In this document: positions 17,709 to 25,288 of the stretch, in pieces
How the letters are laid out: every line of letters begins with the position of its first letter
How positions within the stretch are numbered: position 1 is the first letter of the stretch
Assembly: GCA_018241785.1 (NCBI GenBank)
Contig: JAFEDF010000021.1
Span: 1 to 34,009 of the forward strand
From: Pseudomonadota bacterium
GTDB lineage: Bacteria > Pseudomonadota > Gammaproteobacteria > Burkholderiales > Casimicrobiaceae
DNA length: 34,009 nucleotides
Reading direction: 5' to 3'
The notes under the pieces: model-generated
Told to the model about the DNA's origin: nothing
Databases searched by the model: none
The model's input: only the letters and a program-made list of their open reading frames with translations
Made by a program: the position numbers and the translations under genes

Positions 17709-18527
17709 ATGAAACCGCTGCCGACGCTCTTCCTCTCCCACGGCTCGCCGATGCACGCGATCGCGCCAGGTGAAGTCGGCGATGCCTGGGCCGCGCTCGG
17801 GAAGCGCTTGCCGCGCCCCGACGCGGTGGTGGTGGCGTCGGCGCACTGGGAAAGCTCGGTTCCGATGATCACGGGCAGCGCCCGCCCCGAGACCCTCCAC
17901 GACTTCGGAGGCTTCCCCGAGCCGTTCTACGCGATCGAGTACCCGGCACGCGGCGACCCCGCGCTCGCTGGACGCATCGTCGGCCTCATGCACGATGCCG
18001 GAATCACCGCCGGGATCGAGGGCTGCCGCGGCATCGACCACGGCGTGTGGGTGCCGCTGCGCTGGATGTATCCGGCCGCCGACATCCCGATCGTCGAGAT
18101 CTCGGTGTCTCCGGCACGCGGAACGCTCCATCACCTCGCCCTCGGGCGCGCGCTCGCGCCGCTCACCGAAGCGAACGTCCTCGTCATCGGCTCCGGCCAC
18201 ACGACGCACAACCTGCGCGACTGGATCGGGCGGCGCGCAGGCAACGAGCCGCTGCCCTACGCCGCTGCGTTCGCGCATTGGCTCGAGGCGCGTCTCGCCG
18301 CGCACGACGAAGCGGCAGTGCTCGACTACCGCCGCGAAGCGCCCGATGCGGTTCGCGCGCATCCGACCGAGGAGCACTTCCTGCCGCTCTTCGTCGCGTG
18401 GGGCGCGGCGGGAACCGACGCGGTGCCCGAGCGGGTCGTCGACGGCTTCGAGAACGGCGCGCTCTCGCGCGACTCGTTCCTGTTCACCCGCGCGACGCCG
18501 GGCGCAGTCCTGCAGCCGAATGGATAA
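17709..18527 (+). CDS. Class III extradiol dioxygenase, DODA/YgiD type
   Basis: Protein of 272 aa of the LigB-related 4,5-DOPA-extradiol-dioxygenase family. The conserved histidines are present: His11 in LFLSHGSP, His46 in VASAHWE, His111 in GIDHGVWVPL, and His164/His167 in GSGHTTHN. Two or three of these bind the catalytic metal in the family. Bacterial YgiD-like enzymes open catecholic rings in vitro; the natural substrate is mostly unknown. Co-transcription with a glutathione transferase 15 bp upstream suggests a role in detoxifying or degrading an aromatic or quinone-like compound, which is inference. It is cytosolic, with no signal peptide. Confidence 0.9.
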   Translation: MKPLPTLFLSHGSPMHAIAPGEVGDAWAALGKRLPRPDAVVVASAHWESSVPMITGSARPETLHDFGGFPEPFYAIEYPARGDPALAGRIVGLMHDAGITAGIEGCRGIDHGVWVPLRWMYPAADIPIVEISVSPARGTLHHLALGRALAPLTEANVLVIGSGHTTHNLRDWIGRRAGNEPLPYAAAFAHWLEARLAAHDEAAVLDYRREAPDAVRAHPTEEHFLPLFVAWGAAGTDAVPERVVDGFENGALSRDSFLFTRATPGAVLQPNG

Positions 18528-18564
18528 GGTGCCGGTCGCCGCGCCGCGGCTCATCCGGTAGCAT

Positions 18565-18624
18565 GTTGCGGACGGCCTTCACGGCCTGCCCGCGCGCCGC
18601 GCCGCGAATGCGCGCGTCCGCAAC
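18565..18624 (+). promoter_or_regulatory. Long stem in the leader of the glycine-zipper lipoprotein gene
   Basis: GTTGCGGACG (18565-18574) and CGTCCGCAAC (18615-18624) are perfect 10-bp arms enclosing 40 bases that themselves can fold (GGCC-TTCAC-GGCC and GCGC runs). It lies 79 bp before the lipoprotein start. It could be a terminator for the upstream pair, lacking a T-run, or an RNA leader. Confidence 0.35.
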
Positions 18625-18702
18625 GCACTTTCGTCGTGCGACGCGGTCGAATCGTTCTGCGGCCGGGAGCGGAGATCCGGCCCCATCGCCACGGAGTCCT
18701 GA

Positions 18703-19155
18703 ATGAAGACTGCAACAATGCGTTACTGGGCAATCGCGCTCGCGGGCGCGACGCTGCTCATCGGAGGCTGCGCGACCTACGAGCCGTATCCCGTCTACCG
18801 GGAGGCGCCGGTGGTGTCGCAGCGGACCGAGTACGGGGTCGTGCAGTCGATCCAGATGTACCGCGGCGGATCGTCGTCACCGGTCAACGTCGGCACGATC
18901 CTCGGCGGCATCGTCGGCGGAGTGATCGGCCATCAGATCGGCAGCGGCACCGGCAACACCGTCGCGACGATCGCCGGAGCGGTCGGCGGCGCCGCCGTCG
19001 GCAACGAACTCAACCGGCAGGCGAACAGCGACCGCTATCGTGTCGTCGTGCGCCTCGACTCGGGTGGAACGCTCACGCTCTCGGACGTCGCGTCAACCGA
19101 GCTTCGCGTCGGCGACCGCGTAAAGGTCGTCAACAACCGCGTCTATCGCGAGTGA
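18703..19155 (+). CDS. Glycine-zipper 2TM outer-membrane lipoprotein (SlyB/PcP-like)
   Basis: Protein of 150 aa with a lipoprotein signal: a hydrophobic core at residues 10-20 and the lipobox LIGGC, with Cys23 as the lipidated residue. The following residues (ATYEPYP) do not carry the Asp+2 inner-membrane retention signal, suggesting outer-membrane sorting. Residues about 64-105 form a glycine-zipper pair (GTILGGIVGGVIGHQIG and AGAVGGAAVGNEL), which inserts in or lies against the membrane. The C-terminal 45 residues (YRVVVRLDSGGTLTLS) form a small beta domain. SlyB-like proteins stabilise the outer membrane under stress; that role is inferred here. The start is taken as ATG at 18703. Confidence 0.88.
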   Translation: MKTATMRYWAIALAGATLLIGGCATYEPYPVYREAPVVSQRTEYGVVQSIQMYRGGSSSPVNVGTILGGIVGGVIGHQIGSGTGNTVATIAGAVGGAAVGNELNRQANSDRYRVVVRLDSGGTLTLSDVASTELRVGDRVKVVNNRVYRE

Positions 19156-19225
19156 CCTCTGCGCTGCGCCGCGCGCCGCCGCAGTGCAGCGCGCAGTGCG
19201 GCGAAGCGCGCGACGGCGGTGCCAA

Positions 19226-19247
19226 AGCGGCCAGCGGACAGGCCGCT
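19226..19247 (-). terminator. Candidate terminator after the UPF0149 gene
   Basis: AGCGGCC and GGCCGCT are perfect 7-bp arms with an 8-base loop, starting 4 bp after the UPF0149 stop. On the minus strand the stem is followed by TTTGG, a short T-run. Confidence 0.45.
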
Positions 19248-19251
19248 GCAA

Positions 19252-19944
19252 TCAGTGCAGGCGCTGGCGCGATTTGCGCGCCGATTCGACGGGCTCGCGG
19301 CGAGTTCCGCCACGGCGCGCCTCGCCCCCGCGGCGCCGCTCGAACCAGAAACGGTAGATGAGCACCGTCGCCACCGGAAGCTCGTCGACGAGGCTCTCGC
19401 GGCGCTCCTTGTCGTCGACCCATTCGGCGAATTCCGGGTCCTGGTCGCCGAACGCGAGCGCCTCGATCGGAAAGATCCAGTCACGCCCATCCTGCGCGTC
19501 GTAGAGCGGCTGCCACGCCTCGTCGCGAAGCCGCACACCCGCCATGTAGCCCTCGCACCACGCTGTCGCCTCCAGCGGCGCGCGCGAACTGTCGTCGCCT
19601 TCGCGCTCCTCGGGGACATAGAGCAGCGGACGAAAGCGCGTCGGCGATTCAGTGAGCGTGCGCTGGATGCCGACGAGGTGCCGCAGCATCAGCCCCATGA
19701 TCCGTTGCGCCTGGTCGTTGTTCGCAAACGCAGGCGTCGCGGTGCGCCCCCCGTCGCTCCACACCTGCGGCAGCCACTCCGAGGGCTGGATCGTCTCCGG
19801 GCCGCTGACGATCGCGGTGAGAAAGCCGTCCAGCATCTCGAGATCCATGCAGTCCTTCGGCACGGCATCGGAGGCGAGAAAGGTCTCGAGCTCGTCGAGT
19901 TCGGGGTCCTGCAGCGGTTCGTCGAGGGCACGAAGCTCAGCCAT
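19252..19944 (-). CDS. UPF0149 (YecA-type) family protein
   Basis: Cytosolic protein of 230 aa. The UPF0149 core is recognisable: LDELETFLASDAVP, then MDLEMLDGFLTAIVSGPE, PSEWLPQVW, and the block EATAWCEGYMAGVRLRDEAW. The C-terminal 30 residues are Arg-rich (RRGGEARRGGTRREP) and lack the zinc-binding SEC-C motif seen in some YecA proteins. Function is unknown across the family. The start ATG at 19944 overlaps the end of ctaA by 8 bp, so it is the last gene of the copper/heme operon; this may be chance adjacency or a shared need. Confidence 0.86.
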   Translation of the reverse strand: MAELRALDEPLQDPELDELETFLASDAVPKDCMDLEMLDGFLTAIVSGPETIQPSEWLPQVWSDGGRTATPAFANNDQAQRIMGLMLRHLVGIQRTLTESPTRFRPLLYVPEEREGDDSSRAPLEATAWCEGYMAGVRLRDEAWQPLYDAQDGRDWIFPIEALAFGDQDPEFAEWVDDKERRESLVDELPVATVLIYRFWFERRRGGEARRGGTRREPVESARKSRQRLH

Positions 19945-21064
19945 ACGCGGTGATTTCCTGCTGGTGGGATTGCGGACGGCCCGAAGTTTCCCCAAGTGCA
20001 TGCGCGAGGCCGAGCGCAAGCATGAAGACCACGACCGCGCCGGCCTGGTGCAGCGCGGCGAGCGACAGCGGCACGACCATGAGGAGGGTCGCGATGCCGA
20101 GCGCGATCTGGATCGCGACCGCCGCGAGCAAGGCATCGGCGAGGATGCGCGCGCGCCGCGGCAACGGCAGGCGCCGCAGCCGCCACCACGCCCACGGCAC
20201 GATGACGGCGAGGAGCCACGCGAGCAGCCGGTGGTCGAACTGCACCGTCGCGAGGTTCCAGAAGAAGTTTCTCCACCACGGCGAGAGCATCATGATCTCG
20301 TCGGGAACGATCGCGCCGTTCATCAGCGGAAACGTGTTGTACGCGAAGCCCGCGTGCGTCCCGGCGACGAGCCCCCCGAGCAGCACCTGCGCGAACACCA
20401 GCACGGCAAGCGCGCGCGCGACCGCGCGCGCCGCGCGCGGCACGGGTGCGCGCTCCGCATCGCGGCCGCGGCGCCGCAGCGAGAGCGCCGTCCACAGCAT
20501 TGCGGCGAGGATGACGAAAGCCATGCCGAGGTGGGCGGTGAGGCGGAACTGCGAGACGCGCGGGTCGGCGACGAGCCCGCTCTTCACCATGAACCAGCCG
20601 AGCGCGCCCTGCAGGCCTCCGAGAACGAAGATGCCGGCGAGCGGCAGCGCGTAGCCGCGCGGAATCCGCCGGGCGAGCAGGAACGCGAGGTAGGGCAGCA
20701 GGAAGACAACGCCGATCGCGCGTCCGAGCAGGCGGTGGAAATACTCCCACCAGAAGATGCCCTTGAACTCGTCGAGCGTCATGCCGCGATTGACGTCGCG
20801 ATACTCGGGAGTCGCCTGGTAGAGCGTGAACGCCTTCTGCCAGTCGGCGGTATCGAGCGGCGGCACCGCGCCGACGATCGGGTCCCACTCGGCGATCGAC
20901 AGGCCCGAATGCGTGAGCCGCGTCACGCCGCCGACGACCACCATCGCGAACACCAGCGCGCAACAGACGAACAGCCATGCGGCGATCGCCCCGGGCGTGC
21001 CGCGGCGCGATGGCGCCGCCGGGCGCTCGGCCGGCGCAATGCCTGAATGTGCGAGGACTTCCAC
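19937..21064 (-). CDS. ctaA: Heme A synthase (COX15/CtaA)
   Basis: Converts heme O to heme A, the cofactor of aa3-type cytochrome oxidases, in the inner membrane. The protein has 375 aa with about eight hydrophobic segments in two four-helix halves. Family blocks are clear: VVVGGVTRLTHSGLSIAEW near residue 45, FWWEYFHRLLGRAIG, RLTAHLGMAF and GGLVAGTHAGFAYNTFPLMNG, plus FDHRLLAW and LHQAGAV in the second half. The His residues in these blocks (HR, HLG, DHR, LHQ) are the heme ligands of the family. The start is a GTG at 21064, 12 bp after the CopD-cytochrome stop. Lying in the copper-handling operon, it links heme A and copper supply for the same oxidase. Confidence 0.94.
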   Translation of the reverse strand: MEVLAHSGIAPAERPAAPSRRGTPGAIAAWLFVCCALVFAMVVVGGVTRLTHSGLSIAEWDPIVGAVPPLDTADWQKAFTLYQATPEYRDVNRGMTLDEFKGIFWWEYFHRLLGRAIGVVFLLPYLAFLLARRIPRGYALPLAGIFVLGGLQGALGWFMVKSGLVADPRVSQFRLTAHLGMAFVILAAMLWTALSLRRRGRDAERAPVPRAARAVARALAVLVFAQVLLGGLVAGTHAGFAYNTFPLMNGAIVPDEIMMLSPWWRNFFWNLATVQFDHRLLAWLLAVIVPWAWWRLRRLPLPRRARILADALLAAVAIQIALGIATLLMVVPLSLAALHQAGAVVVFMLALGLAHALGETSGRPQSHQQEITAYG

Positions 21065-21076
21065 CGCGCGATTTTA

Positions 21077-22387
21077 CTATGGGTGCATCGAAGCATCCGG
21101 CGTCCCGGCAAGTGCGCGCACGTATTGCACGAGCTCCCAGATGTCCGTATCGGAAAGCTCCGGTGAGAACGCCGGCATCGGCGATCCCGGCATGCCGTGC
21201 GCGATCATCCACCACAGGTCCCCGGGCGTATGCATCGATCCGTGCTGCGCGAGATCGGCGGGCGCGACCGGAAGCAAAGCCGCTTGCGGCCCATTGCCTC
21301 GGCCGGCGTCGCCATGGCAGCTCGTGCAATGCGCGACGAAGAGCGCACGCCCGCGCGCGATCGCGTCGTCGCTCATTGGAACCGGCGAGACGGCATCGGT
21401 CGTCGGATAAGTTGGCTGCGCGGCATCGCCCGAGAGGAAAGCGGGGATGACGGCTCGATCATGGATTGCCGGTACCGAGATGCCGAGGTGGCCGACGATC
21501 GCGACGATCGCGATGCCGAGGACCAGCTCGATCGTCGCGTTGCGCGCGAGCCGACCGAGCGCCGAGCGGTCGCCTGCGCTGATCTGCGGTGACAGATGTT
21601 GCCGATTGTGCGCGGCGATCGCGACCATGATGGCGAAGAGCGCGAGCTTCGCGAGCAGCCACTGTCCGTATGGCGTGCCGATCAGCGCGAGGCGACTGCC
21701 GACGAGAAACCACGCGTTGACGATGCCCGTCGCAACGAGCGTCCCGACGCACGCGACGCCGACGGCCGAGAAGCGCCGCGTTGCACGCGCCACGGAGTCG
21801 ACCGCGGCCGCCGTCGCGCCTCGCCGGGCTGCCGCGACCGCCAGCGCGAGCGCCGGGAGCGCGCCAAGCCAGGCCCCGGCCGCGATGAGGTGCAGCGCGT
21901 CGGCGACGACGCGCAGCGCGCGCTCGATGCCCACGGCGGCGACCGCGTGCCCGGTGAGGGCCAGCGTCGCGACGTAGATGCCGGCAAGGACGAGCCACGC
22001 GCGCCGCTCGCCCCGCCCGGGCCCGCCCGACGAGCGCCGCCGCATGACGAGCCACAGGCACAGCGCGGCGCCGAGCGCGAGCCGCAGCGCCCACACGCGC
22101 CCGAACAGGGTCTCCTCCAGAACCACCGCGATGATCGATGGGGCGAGCGCGTCGGCGAACGACAGCCCGCTCATGTTGATCGCCTCGAACGCGAGCCAGC
22201 CGACCGCAGCAACGAGGCTGACGGCGATCGAAGCAGGAACGAGCCTCGACACGCGGTTGTCGACTCGCACGTCGATCACCTGCGCCCATACGAGCTGGCC
22301 GAGCGCGATCAGCGCTCCAAGCTCGTGTACCGCGCGCACTGCGGCAAACGCACCGGGCGCTGAGCCGCCGGCTCCCGACATCACCAT
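21077..22387 (-). CDS. CopD-domain membrane protein fused to a C-terminal cytochrome c domain
   Basis: Protein of 436 aa. Residues about 10-320 hold eight or so hydrophobic segments with the CopD pattern, including LIAAGAWLGALPALALAV and RRFSAVGVACVGTLVATGI; the copper resistance D family moves copper across the inner membrane. From about residue 340 comes a cytochrome c domain with Cys354-x-x-Cys357-His358 in CTSCHGDAGRG and a likely axial Met in GMPGSPMPAF; it would face the periplasm. The domain is full length, with the C-terminal helix ELVQYVRAL. CopD is usually not fused to heme. The fusion could couple copper movement or redox state to the oxidase. It starts 6 bp after the copC stop. 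Confidence 0.9.
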   Translation of the reverse strand: MVMSGAGGSAPGAFAAVRAVHELGALIALGQLVWAQVIDVRVDNRVSRLVPASIAVSLVAAVGWLAFEAINMSGLSFADALAPSIIAVVLEETLFGRVWALRLALGAALCLWLVMRRRSSGGPGRGERRAWLVLAGIYVATLALTGHAVAAVGIERALRVVADALHLIAAGAWLGALPALALAVAAARRGATAAAVDSVARATRRFSAVGVACVGTLVATGIVNAWFLVGSRLALIGTPYGQWLLAKLALFAIMVAIAAHNRQHLSPQISAGDRSALGRLARNATIELVLGIAIVAIVGHLGISVPAIHDRAVIPAFLSGDAAQPTYPTTDAVSPVPMSDDAIARGRALFVAHCTSCHGDAGRGNGPQAALLPVAPADLAQHGSMHTPGDLWWMIAHGMPGSPMPAFSPELSDTDIWELVQYVRALAGTPDASMHP

Positions 22388-22393
22388 CGCGCG

Positions 22394-22756
22394 TTACGGA
22401 AGGATGTCGAAGGCGTACGAGCCCTCGGTCACGTGCGTGTCGACCGACACGACGCGCCAGATGACGTGGTAGCGTCCCGGGGGCAGTGGCGGCAGCGACA
22501 CCTCGAGGACCGCCGCGTTGGCCGGATCGACGTGCACGTCGCCCACGTCGACGCGCTTGCCTTGCGCATCCTCGACGTGGACGGTGCTGAACGCGGCTTC
22601 GAGCTCCTCGCTGAAGTGGAGCACGAGCGCGCGAGGTGATCCGTGCACCGCGCTTCCGACTGCAGGCGCCGCGCGGTCGAGGAACGCGTGCGCGTGCGCC
22701 ATGCCGGCAGCGCCAAGCAGCGCGACAGTCGCGAGCAGGAACGCGGTGCGGCGCAT
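22394..22756 (-). CDS. copC: CopC-type periplasmic copper-binding protein
   Basis: Small secreted protein of 120 aa. The signal peptide ends at Ala22 (GMAHA then HAF), leaving His23 as the first residue of the mature chain. His23, Asp106 and His108 (in VSVDTHVTEG) match the Cu(II)-binding His-brace set of CopC proteins. The immunoglobulin-like body shows SEELEAAFSTVHVEDAQG and LPPGRYHVIWRVVS. No Met-rich Cu(I) loop is present, so it is the Cu(II)-only type. It hands copper to or from CopD, encoded next. The ATG at 22756 has a GGGGTGA stretch just upstream, and the gene begins 4 bp after the barrel-like protein's stop. Confidence 0.93.
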   Translation of the reverse strand: MRRTAFLLATVALLGAAGMAHAHAFLDRAAPAVGSAVHGSPRALVLHFSEELEAAFSTVHVEDAQGKRVDVGDVHVDPANAAVLEVSLPPLPPGRYHVIWRVVSVDTHVTEGSYAFDILP

Positions 22757-22760
22757 CCCG

Positions 22761-23714
22761 TCACCCCCCGACGAGCGGGTGCCCGAAGGCCTTCGGGAAC
22801 AGGTCATCAAGGAAGAAATGGAGCTGCAGCGTCCATCCCATGTACGACCCGCTCGCCCGATTGACCGGTATCGCCATCTCCGCCGCGACCTGCACGTAGC
22901 GCCCATCCCAGAGAAGCCCCGGGTTGACGGTTCCGGTGGTGCCGCTCGAGCCGCGGTCGAGCGCCGTCGACATCGCGAACTCGACGACGGGAGTCAGCCG
23001 GTTCAGCACATCGGACCATCCGGTGCCGCGGACGTTCGCATTGAGATAGGGGATGCTGTATTCGAACGCGAGTCCCCATTCGAGGGTATGCGGATGGCGC
23101 TCGACGTCGACGCTGCCGTCGTCGTTGCGGGTCGACGTGCTTGTCCGCGACGGAATGCCGACGCCGACCTGCCCGGTGACCGCGATCGGGCGCAGCCACG
23201 GCATCGATTCCGGCAGGTCGCCGAAGCCCTTGCCGAAGAAGAGTGTCGGCGTCACCGTGCTGAACGGGTCGGCGCCGACGCGCGCTGCCCCCGAGTGCCC
23301 GATATCCCAGTCGACACCGACCGACGCGATCGACTCGTGGGCGTCGTTCTCGAAAAACTGATACTTGGCTCCGACCGACAGATTGTCGAAGCCGCGCAGG
23401 TCGGAAGCCCCGGCCGTATGCAGCGTCTTCCAGGTCGCGCCGAGCTCGACGCCGAAACGATCGGTGATTCTTCGCGCCATCTCGATCGAGTAATCGGTCT
23501 CGCGCTGCGCCGGAGCTCCCGGAGCATCGGCCGGATTCTTCTGCCAGGTGATCGTCGGCAGCGACAGCTCGTCGGCGACGAAGGGGTCGTCGGTGGCGAT
23601 CGTCGCGGGAAAGAAGCGGGCACCGGCGAATCCGTGCGCGAACGCCGAGACCGAGACCGCAGCCCCGGCGACGAGCGCCGCGGCAGCCGCGAACCGGCAT
23701 CGGCGCGAGCGCAT
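22761..23714 (-). CDS. Secreted outer-membrane-like protein in the copper operon
   Basis: Protein of 317 aa whose family I cannot name firmly. A signal peptide (residues 1-26, ending VSAFA) would leave His27 as the mature N-terminus (HGFAGARFFPATI). The rest has alternating strand-like segments typical of outer-membrane beta-barrels: TDRFGVELGATWKTL, NLSVGAKYQFF, SVGVDWDIGH and TPTLFFGKGFGD, then LEWGLAFEYSIPYLNANV, ending GWTLQLHFFLDDLFP. It resembles barrel proteins annotated as transporter-like. Its position between PCuAC and CopC suggests a role in copper passage or sensing at the outer membrane, which is inference. The start at 23714 is chosen for the signal peptide; an in-frame ATG a little upstream is possible. 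Confidence 0.75.
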   Translation of the reverse strand: MRSRRCRFAAAAALVAGAAVSVSAFAHGFAGARFFPATIATDDPFVADELSLPTITWQKNPADAPGAPAQRETDYSIEMARRITDRFGVELGATWKTLHTAGASDLRGFDNLSVGAKYQFFENDAHESIASVGVDWDIGHSGAARVGADPFSTVTPTLFFGKGFGDLPESMPWLRPIAVTGQVGVGIPSRTSTSTRNDDGSVDVERHPHTLEWGLAFEYSIPYLNANVRGTGWSDVLNRLTPVVEFAMSTALDRGSSGTTGTVNPGLLWDGRYVQVAAEMAIPVNRASGSYMGWTLQLHFFLDDLFPKAFGHPLVGG

Positions 23715-23767
23715 TCGCGGATCGTTGCCTGCGCGGCAATCCGCGTGGCTCCTCATTCCGGCAGCAC

Positions 23768-24259
23768 TCACGGATGCGTGTGCTGACTCGCTGCGGCGGG
23801 CCCCACCGCGGAAAGTGCGATCACGCTCACATCGATATCGATCTTGCCCGCCTTCGCGAACGAGAGGGTGAGCGGAAAGCTCTCGCCGGCCACGAGCGGC
23901 CTGTGCAGCCCGATGAGCATCACGTGGTAACCCTGGGGCACGAGTGCCACGACCGCGCCCGCGGGAATGCCGATCCCGTTGACCGGGCGCATCTGCGCGA
24001 CGTTGCCCTCCATGCGCGTCACGTGAAGCTCGGCGCCGTCGGCAACCGGCGAAGCGACCCCGACGAGCTCGTCGTTGCCGTTGCCGCGGTTCTCGATGCG
24101 CATCCACGCGCCGGCGGTTCGCGCCCCGGGCGGGGTCGCGCGGGCGTAGGGCTCCACGATGTGGAGTGCGCCCAGCGCGTAGTCACGCGCATGAGCGGGA
24201 GCGCCCGCCAGCGCGAGCACGGCGACGAGCGAATAGAGCCACGGTTGCGGACGAGACAT
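23768..24259 (-). CDS. PCuAC copper chaperone
   Basis: Periplasmic copper(I) chaperone of 163 aa for assembly of the copper centres of cytochrome oxidase. The family motif H-x10-M-x21-H-x-M is exact: His79, Met90, His112 and Met114. A signal peptide covers residues 1-24 (core SLVAVLALAGA, cleavage near PAHA). The body has the cupredoxin-like pattern, with VEPYARATPPGARTAGAWM and FPLTLSFAKAGKI. The C-terminal end QHTHP adds a second possible copper-binding His pair, also seen in some PCuAC proteins. A GGAGGG ribosome site stands just before the ATG at 24259. It is the first gene of the copper/heme operon. Confidence 0.94.
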   Translation of the reverse strand: MSRPQPWLYSLVAVLALAGAPAHARDYALGALHIVEPYARATPPGARTAGAWMRIENRGNGNDELVGVASPVADGAELHVTRMEGNVAQMRPVNGIGIPAGAVVALVPQGYHVMLIGLHRPLVAGESFPLTLSFAKAGKIDIDVSVIALSAVGPAAASQHTHP

Positions 24260-24562
24260 CAGTTCCCTCCGTTGCAGGAGTCGACGGGCCGCGGAACTTG
24301 CGTACGCCGCGCCGGCCGGCGATGCGTCAATCGGTGCATGAGGCCGCGGTGCCGCCCACGCCGGTCGCGCACGACGCACCGTGACCGATGCCCTGCCGCG
24401 GCGCGGCGAATGTCCATGCGCGGCATGCGAACGATCGTACCACGCCGGGCGTGCGTCGCCGGTCGCAGCACGGGCTCAGCCTCGCTTAAGCCGTGACCCT
24501 TAGAATTTCGCGAAGGGAAGGGATCGCGTGAGCAGGCCAACGGCCCCCCACCCGAGCGAACG
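24260..24562. other. Divergent regulatory gap between the copper operon and the regulator gene
   Basis: These 303 bases separate the minus-strand PCuAC gene from the plus-strand response regulator. The right third holds the regulator promoter described separately. On the minus strand TACGAT is a possible -10 for the copper operon, with no clear -35. No convincing gene was seen. Confidence 0.5.
24474..24506 (+). promoter_or_regulatory. Regulator promoter with TTAAG-type operator
   Basis: GCTCAG (24474-24479) and CTTAAG (24485-24490) lie 11 bp apart, followed after exactly 10 bp by the -10 box TAGAAT (24501-24506). There is no -35 consensus, as expected for activator dependence. The layout matches the degP promoter at 26616-26648. 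Confidence 0.5.
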
Positions 24563-25222
24563 ATGCGCATACTCCTCGTCGAAGACGACACGATGATCGG
24601 CAGGACGCTGCAGCAGGCGCTGACGCAGGACAGCTATGCGGTCGACCTCGTCGGCGACGCGGAAGCCGCGAAGGTCGCCCTCGACACGACTCCCGGCGCC
24701 TGGGCAATGGTGCTGCTCGACCTCGGACTGCCGGGAAAGAGCGGCCTCGAGCTCCTGCGCGACCTGCGCCGCGCCGGCAACCGCGTGCGCGTGCTGATCG
24801 TCACCGCGCGCGATTCGGTGAGTGATCGAGTCGCCGGGCTCGACGCCGGCGCGGACGACTACCTGACGAAACCCTTCAGCCTCGACGAGCTCGCCGCCCG
24901 CATGCGGGCGCTTCTGCGCCGCGACATCGGACGCGAGGACAACCTGCTCCGCCACGGCGAGCTGACCCTCGACACGGCGACGCGCATCGTCACGCAGGGC
25001 GGGCGCGCGATCGACGTCTCGTCGCGCGAGTTCGCGCTGCTCGCAGCGCTCCTCGAGCACCCCGGCGCCGCGCTGTCGAAGGCACAGCTCGAGGAGCGCA
25101 TCTACGGCTGGGGCGAGGAGGTCGAGAGCAACGCGATCGAGGTCCACGTGCACAACCTGCGCAGGAAGCTCGGCGTGGAGGCGATCAGGACGCTGCGCGG
25201 GGTCGGCTATGCGCTCGCGTGA
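24563..25222 (+). CDS. OmpR-family response regulator (QseB/PmrA-like)
   Basis: Response regulator of 219 aa. Its receiver domain has the acidic pair in LLVEDDTMIG, phospho-acceptor Asp53 in MVLLDLGLPGKSG and Lys in YLTKPFSLDEL. The OmpR-type winged helix (about 125-219) has SSREFALLAALLEHPG, SKAQLEERIYGWGEEVESN and IEVHVHNLRRKLG, the QseB/PmrA subgroup pattern. Its partner kinase starts 66 bp downstream and degP follows, so all three form a probable envelope-stress module. Proteins of this subgroup bind TTAAG-type direct repeats with 11-bp spacing; such repeats precede both this gene and degP, pointing to autoregulation. Confidence 0.94.
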   Translation: MRILLVEDDTMIGRTLQQALTQDSYAVDLVGDAEAAKVALDTTPGAWAMVLLDLGLPGKSGLELLRDLRRAGNRVRVLIVTARDSVSDRVAGLDAGADDYLTKPFSLDELAARMRALLRRDIGREDNLLRHGELTLDTATRIVTQGGRAIDVSSREFALLAALLEHPGAALSKAQLEERIYGWGEEVESNAIEVHVHNLRRKLGVEAIRTLRGVGYALA

Positions 25223-25288
25223 GCGTGCCGTGCGCCGCAACCGCCGGGCGGGCTCGACGGCGGCCTCGATCCCCGCACTCGCCCGGCG

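Noticed and set aside
24259..24429. Short minus-strand frame (starting MPRMDIRR) ending in TGATG overlap with PCuAC
   Set aside because: The overlap looks like coupling, but the peptide is extremely Arg-rich with no signal or motif, as for random frames in GC-rich DNA.
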